Assembly (NCBI GenBank): GCA_905221605.1
Contig: CAJNDS010000785.1
Coordinates: forward strand, 1 to 64,000
Direction: 5' to 3'
DNA: 64,000 nucleotides
Source of the DNA: Symbiodinium natans
Lineage: Eukaryota > Sar > Dinophyceae > Suessiales > Symbiodiniaceae
Below, piece after piece: positions 32,330 through 48,689 of the stretch. A model generated the notes under the pieces. That model saw only the letters and a list, made by a program, of their open reading frames with translations, had not been told where the DNA came from and made no database searches. The stretch's first letter is position 1; each line of letters opens with the position of its first letter. The position numbers were made by a program, and so were the translations under genes.

Positions 32330-34441
32330 ATGTGTAAAGCTGTTGAGGTGGTTTGGGTCACGGGAGCGTCTGCTGGCTTTGGAGAAGCACTCTGCATTGC
32401 TCTCTGTCAAGCCGCCCATGGCCCAGACGAATCTTACGGACTTCTGGATGGACTCGTCCAATCAAAAATGCTGGACCGCTGAAACACAGGCGAAGCCTGG
32501 GGGGCTAATCCTCAGCGCTCGCCGAAAGGACGAGCTCGAAAGGGTCAGGCCTGGGCGGCTTGTTGGTTTTTGTTGGGTGTTGCTGCGTTTGTCGAGGGTG
32601 CTGTGAGGGTGCTTCAGTGGTGCTTCTGCAGCATCGGGGTCCCCTCACGACCCGTGCAGGTCAAGATGTCTAGAGCTTCTTCCTGGCCTGAAGACAGAAG
32701 TGGGGGGCCACGGCAAGAGGCATGCGAGGGCACGCGGAAGGTGTGTGATCTGTCACCTTGAGGTGCTGCCCCTGGATCTGTCGGACCTCTCGAGGTTGCA
32801 GTGTGCTGCCGAGCAAGCGAAGGGCATCCGGGATGGCAATGCATTCGGTGGCCTTCGTTGCCTTTTTGGGCAGGCTTCAAGTTGCAAATGTGGCTAGTGT
32901 GGAATGTCACACCAGCATTGGCTTGCAGAGGGTGGCGGAAAGGCTATTGCATGTGTCTGGGGTTCAAGACTTGCCCACGACGGCATTTAAAAAGTAACAT
33001 GTCTTGATTGTCTGACATTGCCTGCAGCATCTGAGGTCTTTTTGGACGTGTAGATGTCCTCGTGAACAACGGTGGGGTCGGATTTAGAGGCCTCGGGCAG
33101 GAGACGTCAATCGAGGCGAGTGATTGTGGACAGGTTGACATGTGCTCAGTCATTCGATCTCAAGACTTCATCCGAATTCTTTGATCCCTTGCAAAGACGG
33201 ACCAGCACGTGATGAACGTGGACTTCTTTAGTGGCGTGGTCTTGCTGAAAGCTCTCCTTCCAGATTGGCTCAGGAGGCCTCGCAGCACGAGCGCTAATGT
33301 TCCGGGGTCACTGCTTCTCCCATCAACAAGAAGCTGTCTGTAGCGGGGCTGTCGAAGCCCATCAGCTTTTGTTAAATTCAAATCATGTGCCGATCGTTTG
33401 CAAGTATGATGTGCTGGCACTTCATGCTACCTGAGAGGCAAAAAGGCCATGTCGTGCAAATCTCCTCAGTGCAGGCCATAGCTCCGGATGGGAAACAGGA
33501 AGGTAGTGAGTGGCAAGTCGTGACGTCAGGGCTTCTTTGGCTTGCCTGGTCGAACGGCCTATGCAGCTGCAAAGGCCTGTGAGTGGTGTTGGCCTTCGCA
33601 AAAGAACCTGAATGCCTCGAGCTGTGCCCTGCTGGCAGCACGCTGCCGTCGGCTTCTATGACTCTCTGCGAGCGGAAGTGGCTGACAACGGCATAGCTGC
33701 ATCCTGGCTGTGCATGCGCCATGCCCGATGGCCGTCCTTTGCACCTTTGGTACAGCCAAGGTAACCACCGTCTGCCCAGGATACATAGCACTGATCTCAA
33801 CATCTCAGTCACTACGCGGCCCGTGTGTAACATGTCCATGTCCATGTGCCCAAGGCGACCGAGCACGCGCGCAACGCCGCCAGAAGTAGCGGAGTGCAGG
33901 TCGACCAGGAGATCAAAGGCGCTGCTCTCAGAGTAGTGCTCTGCAGCGTTCTGCAGCACTGTTCCTGCGGTTTCTTCTCATCCTCCCTTCTCCGTCCTCA
34001 CCCCCTTCTCCCGCTCTCTGGTGCCCAAGCAAAGTTCCGTGAAATTTCTCTCCAAGAGTTGTCGCGAGGCTCTCTCTGATAGGGCCTCTTTCACAGGTGT
34101 GGCCCCGGACGTCTTGGCCCCCAAAGTCTTGGTGGCGATCGCGCGACGGAAAGCGGAAATGGCTTGTCCTGCGCTTTTTGGGGCTTTGCTTTGCTTTTGC
34201 TTGGGCATTGGCCTTGGCCTATGCTGCAGCTCTGGGTTGGATGTGGCAACAAGTGCGAGAGCAAGTGAAGCAATGAGTTTGGCCACTTGCTTTCGTGTTT
34301 GCGCGGCAAAGCCAGGTCCCTGCTGCACTGGATGCTCGCGTCGCGCGCTTGCTGCGCACCCTCTTTCCGACGTTGTTCTTCTCCATCATGCGCAGGCGCT
34401 CCTGCAACTTCAAGCCTGGAAGTGGACCCAAGCCGAAATGA
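32330..34441 (+). CDS. Short-chain dehydrogenase/reductase, DHRS7B-like
   Basis: Exons: 32330-32410 (VVWVTGASAGFGEAL, the TGxxxGxG cofactor loop), 32490-32543 (GGLILSARRKDELER), 32720-32740, 32763-32816 (VLPLDLSD), about 33032-33115 (FGRVDVLVNNGG), about 33197-33280, 33438-33474 (GHVVQISSVQ, catalytic Ser), 33530-33574 (GRTAYAAAK, catalytic Tyr and Lys), 33639-33695 (VGFYDSLRAEVADNG), 33761-33787 (VTTVCPGYI), about 34097-34160 (VAPDVLAPKVLVAIARRK) and a last exon about 34340-34441 (LLRTLFPTLFFSIMRR) ending TGA. The order and motifs match DHRS7B, an ER or peroxisome-associated NADP-dependent reductase in animals. Most introns start with GC. After PGYI the sequence STDLNIS fits the family but is out of frame by one base. 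The ATG at 32330 (MCKAVEVV) is inferred and leaves no N-terminal membrane segment. Confidence 0.83.
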
Positions 34442-37680
<3,239 letters not shown>

Positions 37681-40009
37681 GGACTCCGTGCGACGGACCA
37701 TAGGCCTTCGCTTCACCAGCGAGGAGGAGGCAGCCAATGCAAGGAAGATACGAGAAGAAAAGGCAGCCAAGAAAAAGAGACGTGCTGGAAAGAAGGACCC
37801 CGGACCCTTCTGCCCATCTCCAGGCTTGTGCTGATGGGGTGCGGGTTCGCGAGGAGGAAGCAAAAGCAAAGAAGAAGGAGAAAGAGAAGGAGAAGGAGAA
37901 GGAGAAGGAGAAGGAGAAGGAGAAGGAGAAGGAGAAGGAGAAGGAGAAGGAGAAGGAAAAGCAGAAGGCTCCTGACTCTGCCCTGGGAAAAGATCATGGG
38001 CGAAGCTTGCTCACTTGGTCACAGCGATGTGCCACGAATATTTTCGAGCAGGAGCCCGAGAAAGTCTCCAAGCCGGAGGAGAAGACCCCAGTACAGCCTC
38101 GAAACAAGGACAAGGCGCAAACGGCTGACTTGCCAACTGATTGTTTCCAAGTCAGACTGATGATGCCAGGATGACGAAGGTAAGTCCGAAGCAAAATCCT
38201 CACAGAAGAAGGTCAACAAGGAGAAACGAGCCGACGCTTGGGGAGGGTTCGGAGCGGTGGTTCACTTGCAGCTCCTCCTTTCCATCTGAATCTCTTTCAG
38301 TGTTCTTCGGCCTTTCCCTTCTCGGTTCTTCCAGTTCTCTCGTTGTTCAATGCTTCAGGGCTACGCAAATTTCCGTCATGTCTGCCCAGTTCTAGAAGTT
38401 CCGACCCAATGTTTCCTTGCGAGATTGGGGGGTTACAACACTTGGGATTGGACCATCTTGTTCCTGCTCGTTCAATTGCTCGGGGCTAGAAATTTGGGCT
38501 CCCAGTCCAACGCTTCCTTTGTCTCATTTTTGGCGACTTCATACCGTCATCTTGGGGGGTGCGTGTATATAAGCGAACGGGTCACCAGAACATGTGAATG
38601 AGTCAAGAGTTCGTAGCTGTGTGTGCAGGATGAGGAGAAGCCTGCGAAGAAGCCTGCTCAGTACCGAGCCTGGTTCTTGCAGCTATGCTGCGGCAGCTTG
38701 TGGCATCAGGGTGTCTCCATGCTTGTGTTGCCAGGAAGGAGAAGAAGGAGAAGCCCAGCAAGGAGAAGGATGGAAGCTTTTGCTGTGTACACATGATCTT
38801 CCCAAGCTCCTGATGTGGTGAGCGTGATCCAGCCAGGACAAGCCAGCTGCAAAGCCGGCGAGGTCCAGAAGCAGAGATGGAAGGACTGGGATGCAGCATT
38901 TTCTTTGACGCAGTGCACTACGTTGGTCGATCCTGTTCCCGTTGCCACCCCCTCCCCACCCCTCCCCCACCCCCTCCCGACCCCTAGAACAGTGCCCAGG
39001 AAACAGAAAGTCAAGAATGGCGTCGGACACTCAAAGGGCAGTTTTGTGGCACGCAGGTCATTGCCAAGAGACGTGGGGTCACAAGTCCAGCATGTCTTGA
39101 ATGGATTCGCCAGTGGAACATGTCCTACGATCTAACACGCAATTGCCGATCCTCGCGTATCATGTTGAGCTGTACAAACGTGCAGCATCCAAAATACTTG
39201 GCTAAACCACCTGGGAAGCATCAGGGCGAACTTGCCCCCCGAAGCCTTCATTGCTGGGTTTCTGAAGGCCTTAATATCCTTAATCAAGTGTTTACATTTC
39301 CAGTGGTGATCGCGCTTGGCAGCGTTCGTGTCTTGCGGGACTGCAGACGCAACATGTCAAAGCCGACGGTGAAACGGTTTGTGAAAGGCATGTGAGTAGA
39401 GCAGTGTTCCTATAAAAATCAAGCTCGATGACTGGGGGAGTCCGATATCGTTCTCGATGCCCGAATGCATATGCAAAACTTGCTTCGACACCACACAGGT
39501 GGGCGCGGAAGATGACCGTCAGCATCAGCAGCTGGGCCGCATCAGACCTTTCGTTTTCTGCCATCTCCCCGCTTGATTGCACTGCGTGTTCCAGAAGTCA
39601 CTCGAGGACGGGCGTGGTCGAGGATGAGCCGGCGGTGCCCAACCCCGGAGATTTGCCAGTGCTTTGCCAGAACTCTCCCAACAATCCCCCAAATCTGTCA
39701 TGTCCCCAGGTGCCGGTCAAAGCGGCTCCAGCCGCTCCAGCGGCTCCAGCGGCTCCAGCGGCTCCCGTGGCTGAAGCTGCTCAAGCGAAGGCGGCTGAGG
39801 CCCCTGTGGTCCCTGTGGTCCCCGTGGTCCCCGTGGTCGCGGAGCCTGAGGCGCAGGAGGCAGGGGAGTTCTCTTCGACGCCACCATCCTCGCGCTCTGT
39901 TCGAAGCAGTGTTTTGCAGTTTCTCACACGCCATTTCTGACCTTCCGGATAGGAGCCGAAGGAGGTGATCGCTGCGGACCCGTCAGACAAGTCTGATGAG
40001 GACCCCTAG
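37681..40009 (+). CDS. Lys/Glu-rich, Ala/Pro-rich low-complexity protein, multi-exon
   Basis: Exons on + include 37681 onward (RTIGLRFTSEEEAANARK then REEKAAKKKRR), a Lys/Glu repeat block at 37855-37970, about 38627-38660 (DEEKPAKKPAQ), about 38735-38775 (KEKKEKPSKEKDG), about 38838-38865 (DKPAAKPAR), about 39718-39870 (tandem AAPAAPAAP and VVPVVPVV) and a last exon 39965-40009 (EVIAADPSDKSDEDP, stop TAG). The product would be intrinsically disordered, with long stretches of alternating charge. Such proteins are often chromatin, RNA or cytoskeleton associated, but nothing here identifies one. The start is not located; it may lie upstream of 37681. Confidence 0.5.
37873..37961 (+). repeat. (GAGAAG)n hexamer repeat, coding Lys-Glu
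   Basis: About 15 tandem GAGAAG units, in frame with the flanking Lys/Glu-rich exon; coding is likely. Confidence 0.9.
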
Positions 40010-40929
40010 AAGGTTCGAAGGGCGCTTTAACTTCAGGAAGAGCTGGCGGGCTATTGATGGCCATGGCAATGGGCACCATCTCAGGGTTTAAAAAAGGCAG
40101 GGAGGGGGCGAAGACGGGCGAAGCAGGGCTTAGCACTGACATTCTGAGATCCGTCAAGGACGTGGTGATGGTCACAGAGACGGCGGCGGCTCCCGCAGCT
40201 CCAGAAGCCCCACAAAAGCCTGAAGCGTCAGCGCAGGACTGCAGGCTTTGCAGAATCTTGCGGCTGTTTTGCAGAGTTTTGGCTTGTGCTCAAAACAGGA
40301 CCTTGCGGAGCCAGATCATTCCATGCCTTCACTGCCAGCTTGGGTGAAAGAAGGCTGAACGGAGAAGATATACTTGTGCTTGGAAGTAAATACAGAACAG
40401 AAGAAAGAACACACGCCCGAACTCACATGAACATACCATTCGAACAAACTGGCGAAGACTTCAGAAACAGTTTAAGCGCCACCGTGCAAACGTGATGTCA
40501 AGACATGTCAAGACGCAGCCGCGGCACAGGCAAGCGGTGCAACTGGTTCTCAGCGTCGCTGAAGCGGCTTGTTCCAGTGAGAGTCACCAAAGTGGATCAT
40601 GCTAAGTCCAGTACTGAGAATTTTTTTGCGATCTTGTGGGGTGGTCTCGGGAGTCGCCTTGGGCCGGAGCTCAGGTCCGTGGTGATTGCCACCTTCGAAG
40701 CGGATAGTGCAGTTTGGAAGAGCGTGGGTTGCCCAGCTCTGTGATCATCCGTGGTCGTGTTGTCATGTAACATTGGGAAGGTGCATTTCTCGCTGTTGGG
40801 GCGACCAGCGGACTGTCCCCTCAGAGGTCCTGAACCTGGCCAGGACATGCCGTGGTCACGCGAATCTTTGAACCACCACCCTCATCGTGTCACATCCCTC
40901 CCATCCTCCATGGTGCTCCGATTTTGCGG
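40010..40929. other. Between two low-complexity genes; one possible exon
   Basis: A segment near 40160-40240 reads VVMVTETAAAPAAPEAPQ and resembles the Ala/Pro-rich part of the preceding gene, so it may be a duplicated or alternative exon. Nothing else is recognised. Confidence 0.3.
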
Positions 40930-43900
40930 CCTCAGATGGGGTGCACCTTGGCCAGGAAAGCAGTGACGAGGACCCGTCCCCCGGTGTATGTGTGCAGCCT
41001 TATGCAGCCTTCACGAAAAGCCTCAGCATGTCAGCCCCTCCACCTTCCAGATGTTTCTATTTGACTCTCTGCGGTGTGACGATGCGTTGCTTTGCTCGAA
41101 CTTTGCTCTCAAAGCAGTCGAGGAAGAGGAGGAGAACGGCACCCGCCCGAGTAAGCGACGGTCCAGGAGAGCCTTTGTCTCTGTGGGGATTTGTTTGGAC
41201 GTGTGATTTTTGTGTGTTATGCGAGTGTGTCGTGTGTGTTTCTTTGTTTGTTTCATCGTTTCGTGCCCTGTCAACGTTCTTTTCCTGTCCGTTGGCTTGG
41301 AGGACTCCGGATGTCTGGGAACAAGAGCGTCGCCGGGTCATCGCAACACAGGCCAGACCTGATAGACGCCCCGAGCACAGTGAGTGTCGCCAATTCAACT
41401 ATTTCGCATGTGTGTCTGATCGTGTCTGATGTATCTGTTGCAGAGGAGGCTGTTCTGGCGCGCGAGCCCCAAGAGCCTTTTTCGAGCAGTCTTGCCGGGC
41501 GCCTTCTTTCTCTTTCTTACTCAACCGCTTCAGGGCAGAACGCCAAGAAGAAGAGCGACGCAAGAAGCAGCAGGAGGAGGAGAAAGAGTTCCGACAACAA
41601 GACAAGTCTTCGCATGTCTGAGCAGATGTGAGTAGCATGAGTGAGGAGCAGCGGCGGAAAGCCGCCCAGGAGATCGAGCGCCAGAAGGACTCCCCCTCCC
41701 CCCCCACCCCCGGCACATCATTGCCTTGTCTTACAAGTGCCATCTCTGCTCTTTGTGTCATCTGTTGCTCTTTCTCATTCTTTATATATCTTTATTCTGT
41801 TTTGCACATGTGCCAGGTGCAGGCCGCCTTTGAGCAGCGGAAGAAGGAGGCGGAGGAGCGGAGACTTGTACGTTGAACGGATGTTGAGTCATGTGTCCTG
41901 ACCTCAAGCTGTTGCAAGAGCTTGTCGACATGCACAACACTTTTGGCTGGTGCTGAGAAGGCACTTGAGTGTTGTTACGAAAGCTCCTCAAACTTGGGGG
42001 GTCGGAGCGTTTCGCTTTAAACCCAGCGTTAGCTGAGCTGCAACGGGGTTGGGGGGCCAATTTGGACGGCATAATCGGCCCTGATTTTGAGGCTAATCCC
42101 GGGCTGGTGCTGGTTTTTGGGGCTGTGCCCGCTGGAGCAGCCGATTTTTGGAGAAGCGAACGCCCGCTGATGCTTCCGGGGAAGAGTCCGGGGAGCGTTC
42201 GGGCCCCGAGCCGGCGTTGGGTCTGCATATTTGGGTATCATATTCCAGAGAACTAGAGCTGAAAGCCCCCCCCCCCTACTTGCAGCCACTTTCGGGGCAG
42301 AGCTTTCGTCTCCCCACCTCTTTGGGCGCAAGTTTTCGGATCGCGGTACTCGTCATGGCGTTCTGGGGTCAGGGTACTCATGTTGCTCAGCTTCTGCATC
42401 TGGCTTCTTGCCTTGGTCGTTTAGCTCTTATGGCTGTTTATCTGGTACTCAGAGACTTTCTGCAGCCGGATGCAAGTTGCTAGTGGAAGTCGAGAAGCGA
42501 AGCCGCGAAGCCCTCCCTCGTATGGAGGTGCACCCGTCCCGGCCAGGAGCAGCGGCTGAGGGAAGAGGAGGAGTGGCGCGCCAGGCTCGTGGAGCGGCGG
42601 AAGAAGGAAGCTGCTGAGGAGGACAACACATGGCCCTTCTAGTGGCAGAGCGTGGCAGAGTCTTTTGCAGTGGGTCGGCCTTGGTAGAAGTTTCCAGAGG
42701 TGAGCAATTGGTGCCGTTCTTTGCACAGGAAGAGCGACTTCGCCGTGAAGAGGAGGACCTGGCACCATCTTGTGCGCATTACACTAGTAGCGGCCTTTGC
42801 GCCCTTGTGGAGGAAAGTAGCGGCCATCCTTCCATTGGTTCAACCGGACTTCTAGGTCGATCCTCGACGGAGCTTTGCTCAGGAGCGGCAAGAGAGAAAG
42901 AGGAAGCGTCAGCACCCTGGAACCCAGTCCAACTCCTCCCATGTCGTGCGGCATCTTCGGCATGTCCGGCATCTGGTTTCATCGGTTTGACCTTGCGGGA
43001 GCCTTAGGGAAGGAGGAGAAGGAGCGCGAGCGGGAGAAGGAGAAGGAGCGAGAGAAGGCCAGTGGTTGCGCAGCACACTCCCCATAAGGCTGGATGCCTC
43101 AAAAGGCATTGCGCATCTTGGACTATTGAGTAGAACTCCGGCCTGGACAAACCCTGTTTCAAATCGCACCAGGACAGGAGGAAGGAGGATCCCAGGAGGA
43201 AGGAAGCCGAGGAGGACAGGGCTTAGGCGGCTCTTGCAGTGCCATAGATCCTCTTTGAGACGCTTGGAACCCTGTAGGACCGCGAGAAAAAGCGGCAAGC
43301 CTCCATGGACGCCTTTGAGCAGGCCTGGGTCTGGGGTCTGCAAATTTGAGCTGCTGTTTATGAGGCTCGATTTGGCCCTTTTCGGCTTCATTGCTGTGGC
43401 AACCAGTCGTGAACAGTCATATAGGGCGGTAGACCTGGGATGCCCAGGTGTGCAATCCAGGAAGAAGAAGACGGGACGATGCCAGAGCCCGTGCTGTGGG
43501 ATATTGCCGGACGTACGAATCCTGCCAAACTTGCACTGCCTGACCAGGATGATGACGACGATGATGGCTCTCCAAAGCAAAATGCAGGACACTGGTGGGG
43601 AGCACAGAGAGGATTGCACCGAATCTTTTTTTAACACCACTCCTGCACTTGATCAAGCTGAGGCCAGGTGTGGGTATGCCGCACTGGCCTCAGTCGAGCT
43701 CAGACAGGGTCACGGCGCGTGCTCTTCTTCGTACCTTGAGGGCGATTTTGCAGGCTCAATCCCATGATGGCCATGATGGCAGCAGCTGCTGGGAATGGGT
43801 CCGCAGGCAGGGAGGTAGGACAATGTAGGACAGGCACTTGCCAGCACAGTCCTGCAACTGGAATCAAACGATTGCAAGGCTTCGCGATGGGGAACCACGC

Positions 43901-45189
43901 CATGGGGATGTCCAAGGGATCAGGGAAAGGCCTTTGTGAGCCACAAAGCATCATAGGGCTTTATCTTGTCTTGCATTACATTGCACTGTGTTGGAGCCCT
44001 TCAGGCCTGCACCGCAAATCAGCGCCTTGCAAGGCATGCCCGGCAAAGCTCCGAGCTCCAAGGGGGGTCACGGCTACGACTACTCCAAGGGCCAGGGTGG
44101 ATGGGGCCGCTTTGCCTTGAGCCACATGTGAAGTACACGAGAGCGTGTGTTTTCGTCGTGGTTTTCTGACATCTGATTCGTCTCTGTGTGAAGTCTGTGA
44201 AGCTGAGGTGCTGGTGGCGGATGTGGTGCTGGTGGCTATGGGGGCTGTGGCGGCTACGGCGAGTACCGCGAGGCCCAAGGTGACGGCCGAGGTGCTGTTG
44301 CTGGTGCAGCCTATGCCGGCGGCCCTGGCGGCTGTGGCAACAGCTGCAGCGGTGCTGGCTGCGGCAATGGTGTTGCCCTTAGTTTGACAGTGCTGTGTGG
44401 GCTGGTTTCATTACAGCATCGGGTTTTGTGGAAGGGTTTGGATGTATGTAAATGTAGAGACTACAAGGTATCGGGTTCTGAATAACGGAGAGCTCTGCAT
44501 TGAGCTTATGCATTCTGCAGTACAACAGCGCACAGGGGATCGTTTGAGGGAAATCGAACATAGGGCTGTTTTGGCTCTGCGATTGAACAGAGCCTGGGAT
44601 CCCCATTCCCACCTTCATAGGGTTCCAGCCCGTGTTCGGTCTGAAAAAACGCATCCAGTACTCACTCATCGAAGCAGGTTTCAAGGTTTCAAATCAAGAT
44701 TGGAGATTGACTTCGAATTCCAACGTGTTAAAACGTGCGCACAATTCTCTATAGAGTAAAAACGGAGGTCGCTGGAGGGGGGGATGGATAGCATACAGTG
44801 GAGCCTTAGGTACAAATATCTAGCAGTATCGATATGAGAGCCAACACATCTGAGTTTCTGAGTTTTCTTTGGTCCAGGTGCCGCTCCACCGCCATGGCGC
44901 ACGGCGGCGGCCGCACGGCCGCCTCCCCCGCCCACAGGCCGCAGCGCAGGTGCGGGAACGGGTACTTAGGTACCTGATTAGAACAGATGCAGCTCCATTC
45001 CACTTAGCCATGAGGGACGCGCAAGATGCGAAGTGCATCAGAGGCCCTGGCTACGGCTGTGGCAGTGAGGCGCAAGGCACCAAAGGCGGCCACCTGTTTC
45101 CGAACACCGCAGGAAACAAGGGTAACCCGGGTGCAGGCGGCTTCCTGTTCGGAAACAAGGGTGCAGGCTTCGGCGGCAAAGGTTGGTGA
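40930..45189 (+). CDS. Charged coiled-coil protein with Gly-rich C-terminus, multi-exon
   Basis: Successive + strand exons share an Arg/Glu/Lys-rich coiled-coil character: about 40935 (GVHLGQESSDEDPSPG), 41110 (AVEEEEENGTRP), 41318 (EQERRRVIATQ), 41540 (ERQEEERRKKQQEEEKEF), 41643 (SEEQRRKAAQEIERQKD), 41820 (VQAAFEQRKKEAEERRL), 42548 (EQRLREEEEWRARLVERR), 42729 (EERLRREEEDLA), 43012 (EKERERE), 43175 (DRRKEDPRRKEAEED), 43275 (DREKKRQASMDAFEQ) and 43450 (EEEDGTMPEPVLWDIAG). Gly-rich exons follow near 44055 (GGHGYDYSKGQGGWG), 44205 and 45035, and the frame ends GFGGKGW then TGA at 45187-45189. The layout resembles RNA-binding or splicing-associated proteins, but no defined domain is visible and the exons could belong to two genes. 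Confidence 0.45.
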
Positions 45190-48100
45190 AAATCCGCCAG
45201 GTTTCAAGACAGTTGCAATACAACAAACTCCGTGTAGAGTAGTAGGAGTGGATCCAGAGGCTTGCAGAAAATCATCCAGGTCTGGAGTACTGACATTGCA
45301 TTGTATGCAAACTTCCATCCATCCATGCAAGACTCTGGATGCAAGCAGCACAAACAGCTTTGTACTCACTGCGTGCGAATGTGGAGAAACTCAGTTGCTG
45401 ATGTCGGTTGGCCTGTACGTTTGAGCATGCATTGCAGACGGTGCGCTGACAAAGCCAGAATCGACACAGTGCTTGACAGTGCTTACAGCATGCACCCAGA
45501 CATTCGCACAGCCTGAAGGGGTTGACGCTTTCCCGTCTTTGCACACCGTAACATAAAGCCGCTCATCTGCAGATGGTAGCGATGGTTCGCAGAAGCATTT
45601 GTTTTGGCCAATGCTTTGCATGCGAACGTTGACTGTATGGCCTGCGATGCTGACCCTGCGCTATGTTTAGCGCATGAGGTCGAGGCCGCTCGCTCGAAAG
45701 ATTTCCGGTCATGGATCCCCACCATCCGGCTTTTTCCCTTGACCTGCAAGCAAGTCGAACAGGATTGCCCTGCCACCCAGTTGGACGAAGAGGACGACGA
45801 GTCCTGTGAAGTGGAACTCGGTGGGTTTCGTTGAAGTTGTGTCAGCACAATAATTACTGCAGATGTGACGCCTTTCGGCATCAGGTGTCGATGGTGTCGA
45901 CGGTGTCGCTGACAAAGCCATCGCAAAGGAAGCGGCGCTCGCTTCATCTCCGGCAACTCCCCCCCCGAGGCCGAGGCCTTGCCACTATGTTTGTCCCCCC
46001 CCCCCCCCTCCGCGCATGTCCACCAGAGCCACTGAGGAAGCGGAAGCTGCCTTCGGCAGGTCGGTTTGGGCTCTTTGGGGTGTTTTGACTCCGCGGAGCA
46101 TGTCACGTACTAGGCGGGTCGGACGACACCCCGGACAAGACCTGCAGAAGATCTCCAAGGCAGACGTCTGCTGAGCGGACCTTTGGGTGACACATGGCGC
46201 GCTTGTTTTTTTATTTTTCCCAACCCATTTCCACACACTGCAGGTGCCCGCAACCCCCCCCCCCCGCCGCCCTTCGCGTAGGCGGCGTAGGCATAAGCGG
46301 GCCATTAGGAGGGCCATGGGCGACTGCAGAGGTCCCGCTGGAACTTCTTGGGGCCCGGGGGTGGCTTATGTTTAGGTGTTGGCACCTGGAACACGTGCTG
46401 TAATCATGCTGTTTTCTGGACATGCACTGCTGAGGTGCACGGAATCGTGAAGACCCGAATCCTCTGAAAACAGCACGATGACATTACTGAGGGGGGGTGA
46501 TTTCTTGGTGAGATGCCCCTGACGGTCTGACAAGCTTCGGCCTGTAGCAGGTTGCAAAAACTGCGGGAGTTGCGCGAACGGCAACCCCCACAAGAAGCCA
46601 AGGGGCCTCAGGCGCGCACTCGCCAGGCCTGAGACATGTACCAGCCTCCGGCAACTCCGTATATCAACAAGTGCTGCGCCTTCCTTTCCTGTGGACCTAT
46701 GGAGGCTTCGCCGGGTCCGGTTCTAGCAGTGCCGCCTCTCCGGCCGATGATCGTCTTGAGCGGCGTGGAGATCGAGGCAACTGGATGGACGAGCACGGAT
46801 GTCCATAGAGGGATGTCATGTCTGGCAACGTGATGTGAGATGATGCTTCTGCCTAAGGTGTTGTGATTAATTCTGTATCCGACAATCGGGCTCTGCCAAG
46901 TCTTGTGAGGCAAATCTGCTTGGCGCAGCCCGCAGACTGGTGGAGTCACTGGGAGGAGAAATTTCCGACGCCTGGACAACGAAGGCCCACGACAACTGGC
47001 AACGCATTCTTATGGCAGCGTTGAGCGTTGACATGACGAGCTGCCGATCGTGTCAGACCACACATTTGGTGGCCTGCCGGCTGCGTCGGACGTTCAAAGT
47101 TATGCCGCTTGGCGCTTCTTTTGTGTGGCTTGCCGCAGAAGGGCTAAGCTCGTCGAGGCCGGCAGTGATCTGGTCGTTTGCCCACGAGGTGTGCCCTTTG
47201 CTGCGGTGTGCCCATTGCCAGCGCCTTGGATTTTCGGAGGCACATGGAGGCACGATCTACGCGAATCTACGCATGTCTGCGCAGCATCTGCTGAAGCAAG
47301 GTGAGACCAGCCTTCCTCAAGCGCTGTGTGCAAGAAGCGCATGTGCCCGAGGCACCTTGGAACAGACTGGGACACAAATGTGTCCTGAAAACCGCCCTTG
47401 ATGAAGACAGTTTGCTGCCAGGTAAGGCATCAAGATTTGCTGAGAGACGCCCTCAGCATGAGCTGGCTGTGCCAGCGCCAACGTGACTCTTCTGTGAGTG
47501 TCTCCATTCAACGTGATCTCAGGAGACACAATCGGCCAGCAGATCTTTGCCAAGCGCTTTCTTGCATGCAGCTCTGACTCACAAGGCAACTGCATGAGCC
47601 GAGTTGGAATGCACGTGCCTAAAATTTTTGACATGGGAGGAAAGTAGGAAAGCAGGACATGTGCAGAAGGGTGCTGTTGATCTGTTGATCTGCGTGTTGG
47701 ACATTCTTCGATCCAGTCGAGCCTTTGAAGCAGCTGAGGCTCTGAGCGTTATTCGCTGGGGGACGTGCTCCAGCGAGCCCGAGATGGGCCGCTGCTGGCG
47801 AACTTCCGTGTCCACGTCCTGCCACAGGCCTCCGGTACTTGTGCTGCAAGAGTCAACAGCGCACATGTCCATCGAATGAGTTTACGTGTTGGCGATTGTT
47901 TGTCGCTTGCCCAAGCAGGTCACGCTAAGAGTATCTAGATATACCGTATTCCCTCCACCCAGCCCGAAGCAACGTTGCTTGTAGGGTGGGGAAGCAACTG
48001 CATTGTACATGCAGCTTCAGAGGTCGACTCTCCAGACTCAGGATAGTCTGCTCTCAAACATGTAGAAGTTCACTCCCAGTCCAACAACCAGCAGCGGCGA

Positions 48101-48689
48101 GAAGTCACAGCGTCCTCAGAAGCTCCCGGTTCAGAATCTTGATGTGCTTAGTTTTCACCCGATAGCTGACTTGTCCTGAGCATGTTTATGTGCTCTTCGC
48201 TCACAAACCTTCTGCTGGCATGCCATCGAAAGCAAAAGTGTCAGACATGAGCTCATGTGAGGAGACCGACTGTATCCGGGCAGGTGACCGCCATGGAGCG
48301 CCCCAAGCTGCGCACGCTCGTAGAGGCGGCTGGTGGCCAGTGGCTGGAGGCTTGCAGCTAGTCATTGTGAATAAAAGCTCAAGTAAAGCTCACGATGTTT
48401 ACAACTCCAGCCCAAAAGCCCAAGACCTTCAGTGGAACAAGTCCTCCTCTGTCACAGCAACAACAACAACGGAAAGAAACCCAGGAATCCTCGAAGCCCT
48501 CACATGTTGTGCTCATGCGTAAATGATAGTTGACATTAGTTGGCCCTCAACAGTCAGGGCCAACAAAGCCAGTTCAACTTGGCCTGTAGTGCAAGCAGTG
48601 CAAGCCATGAGAAGCTGGATGTGGCCGTGGTTGTTTTGCTGGAGTACACTGAGTACAGGTGCCACGGAGCTTCCCCCCGCCAAGATGCT
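45190..48689. other. Unassigned region with isolated candidate exons
   Basis: Possible + exons: about 46020-46060 (PPEPLRKRKLPSAG), 46108-46170 (GRHPGQDLQKISKADVC), 46553-46615 (LQKLRELRERQPPQEAKG), 46693-46810 (FAGSGSSSAASPADD then ERRGDRGNWMDEHG), 47045-47110 (LPIVSDHTFGGLPAASD) and 47300-47425 (PAFLKRCVQEAHVPE then NRLGHKCVLKTALDED). They suggest one or two genes on +, but I cannot link or name them. 47490-48690 shows nothing clear. Confidence 0.3.
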
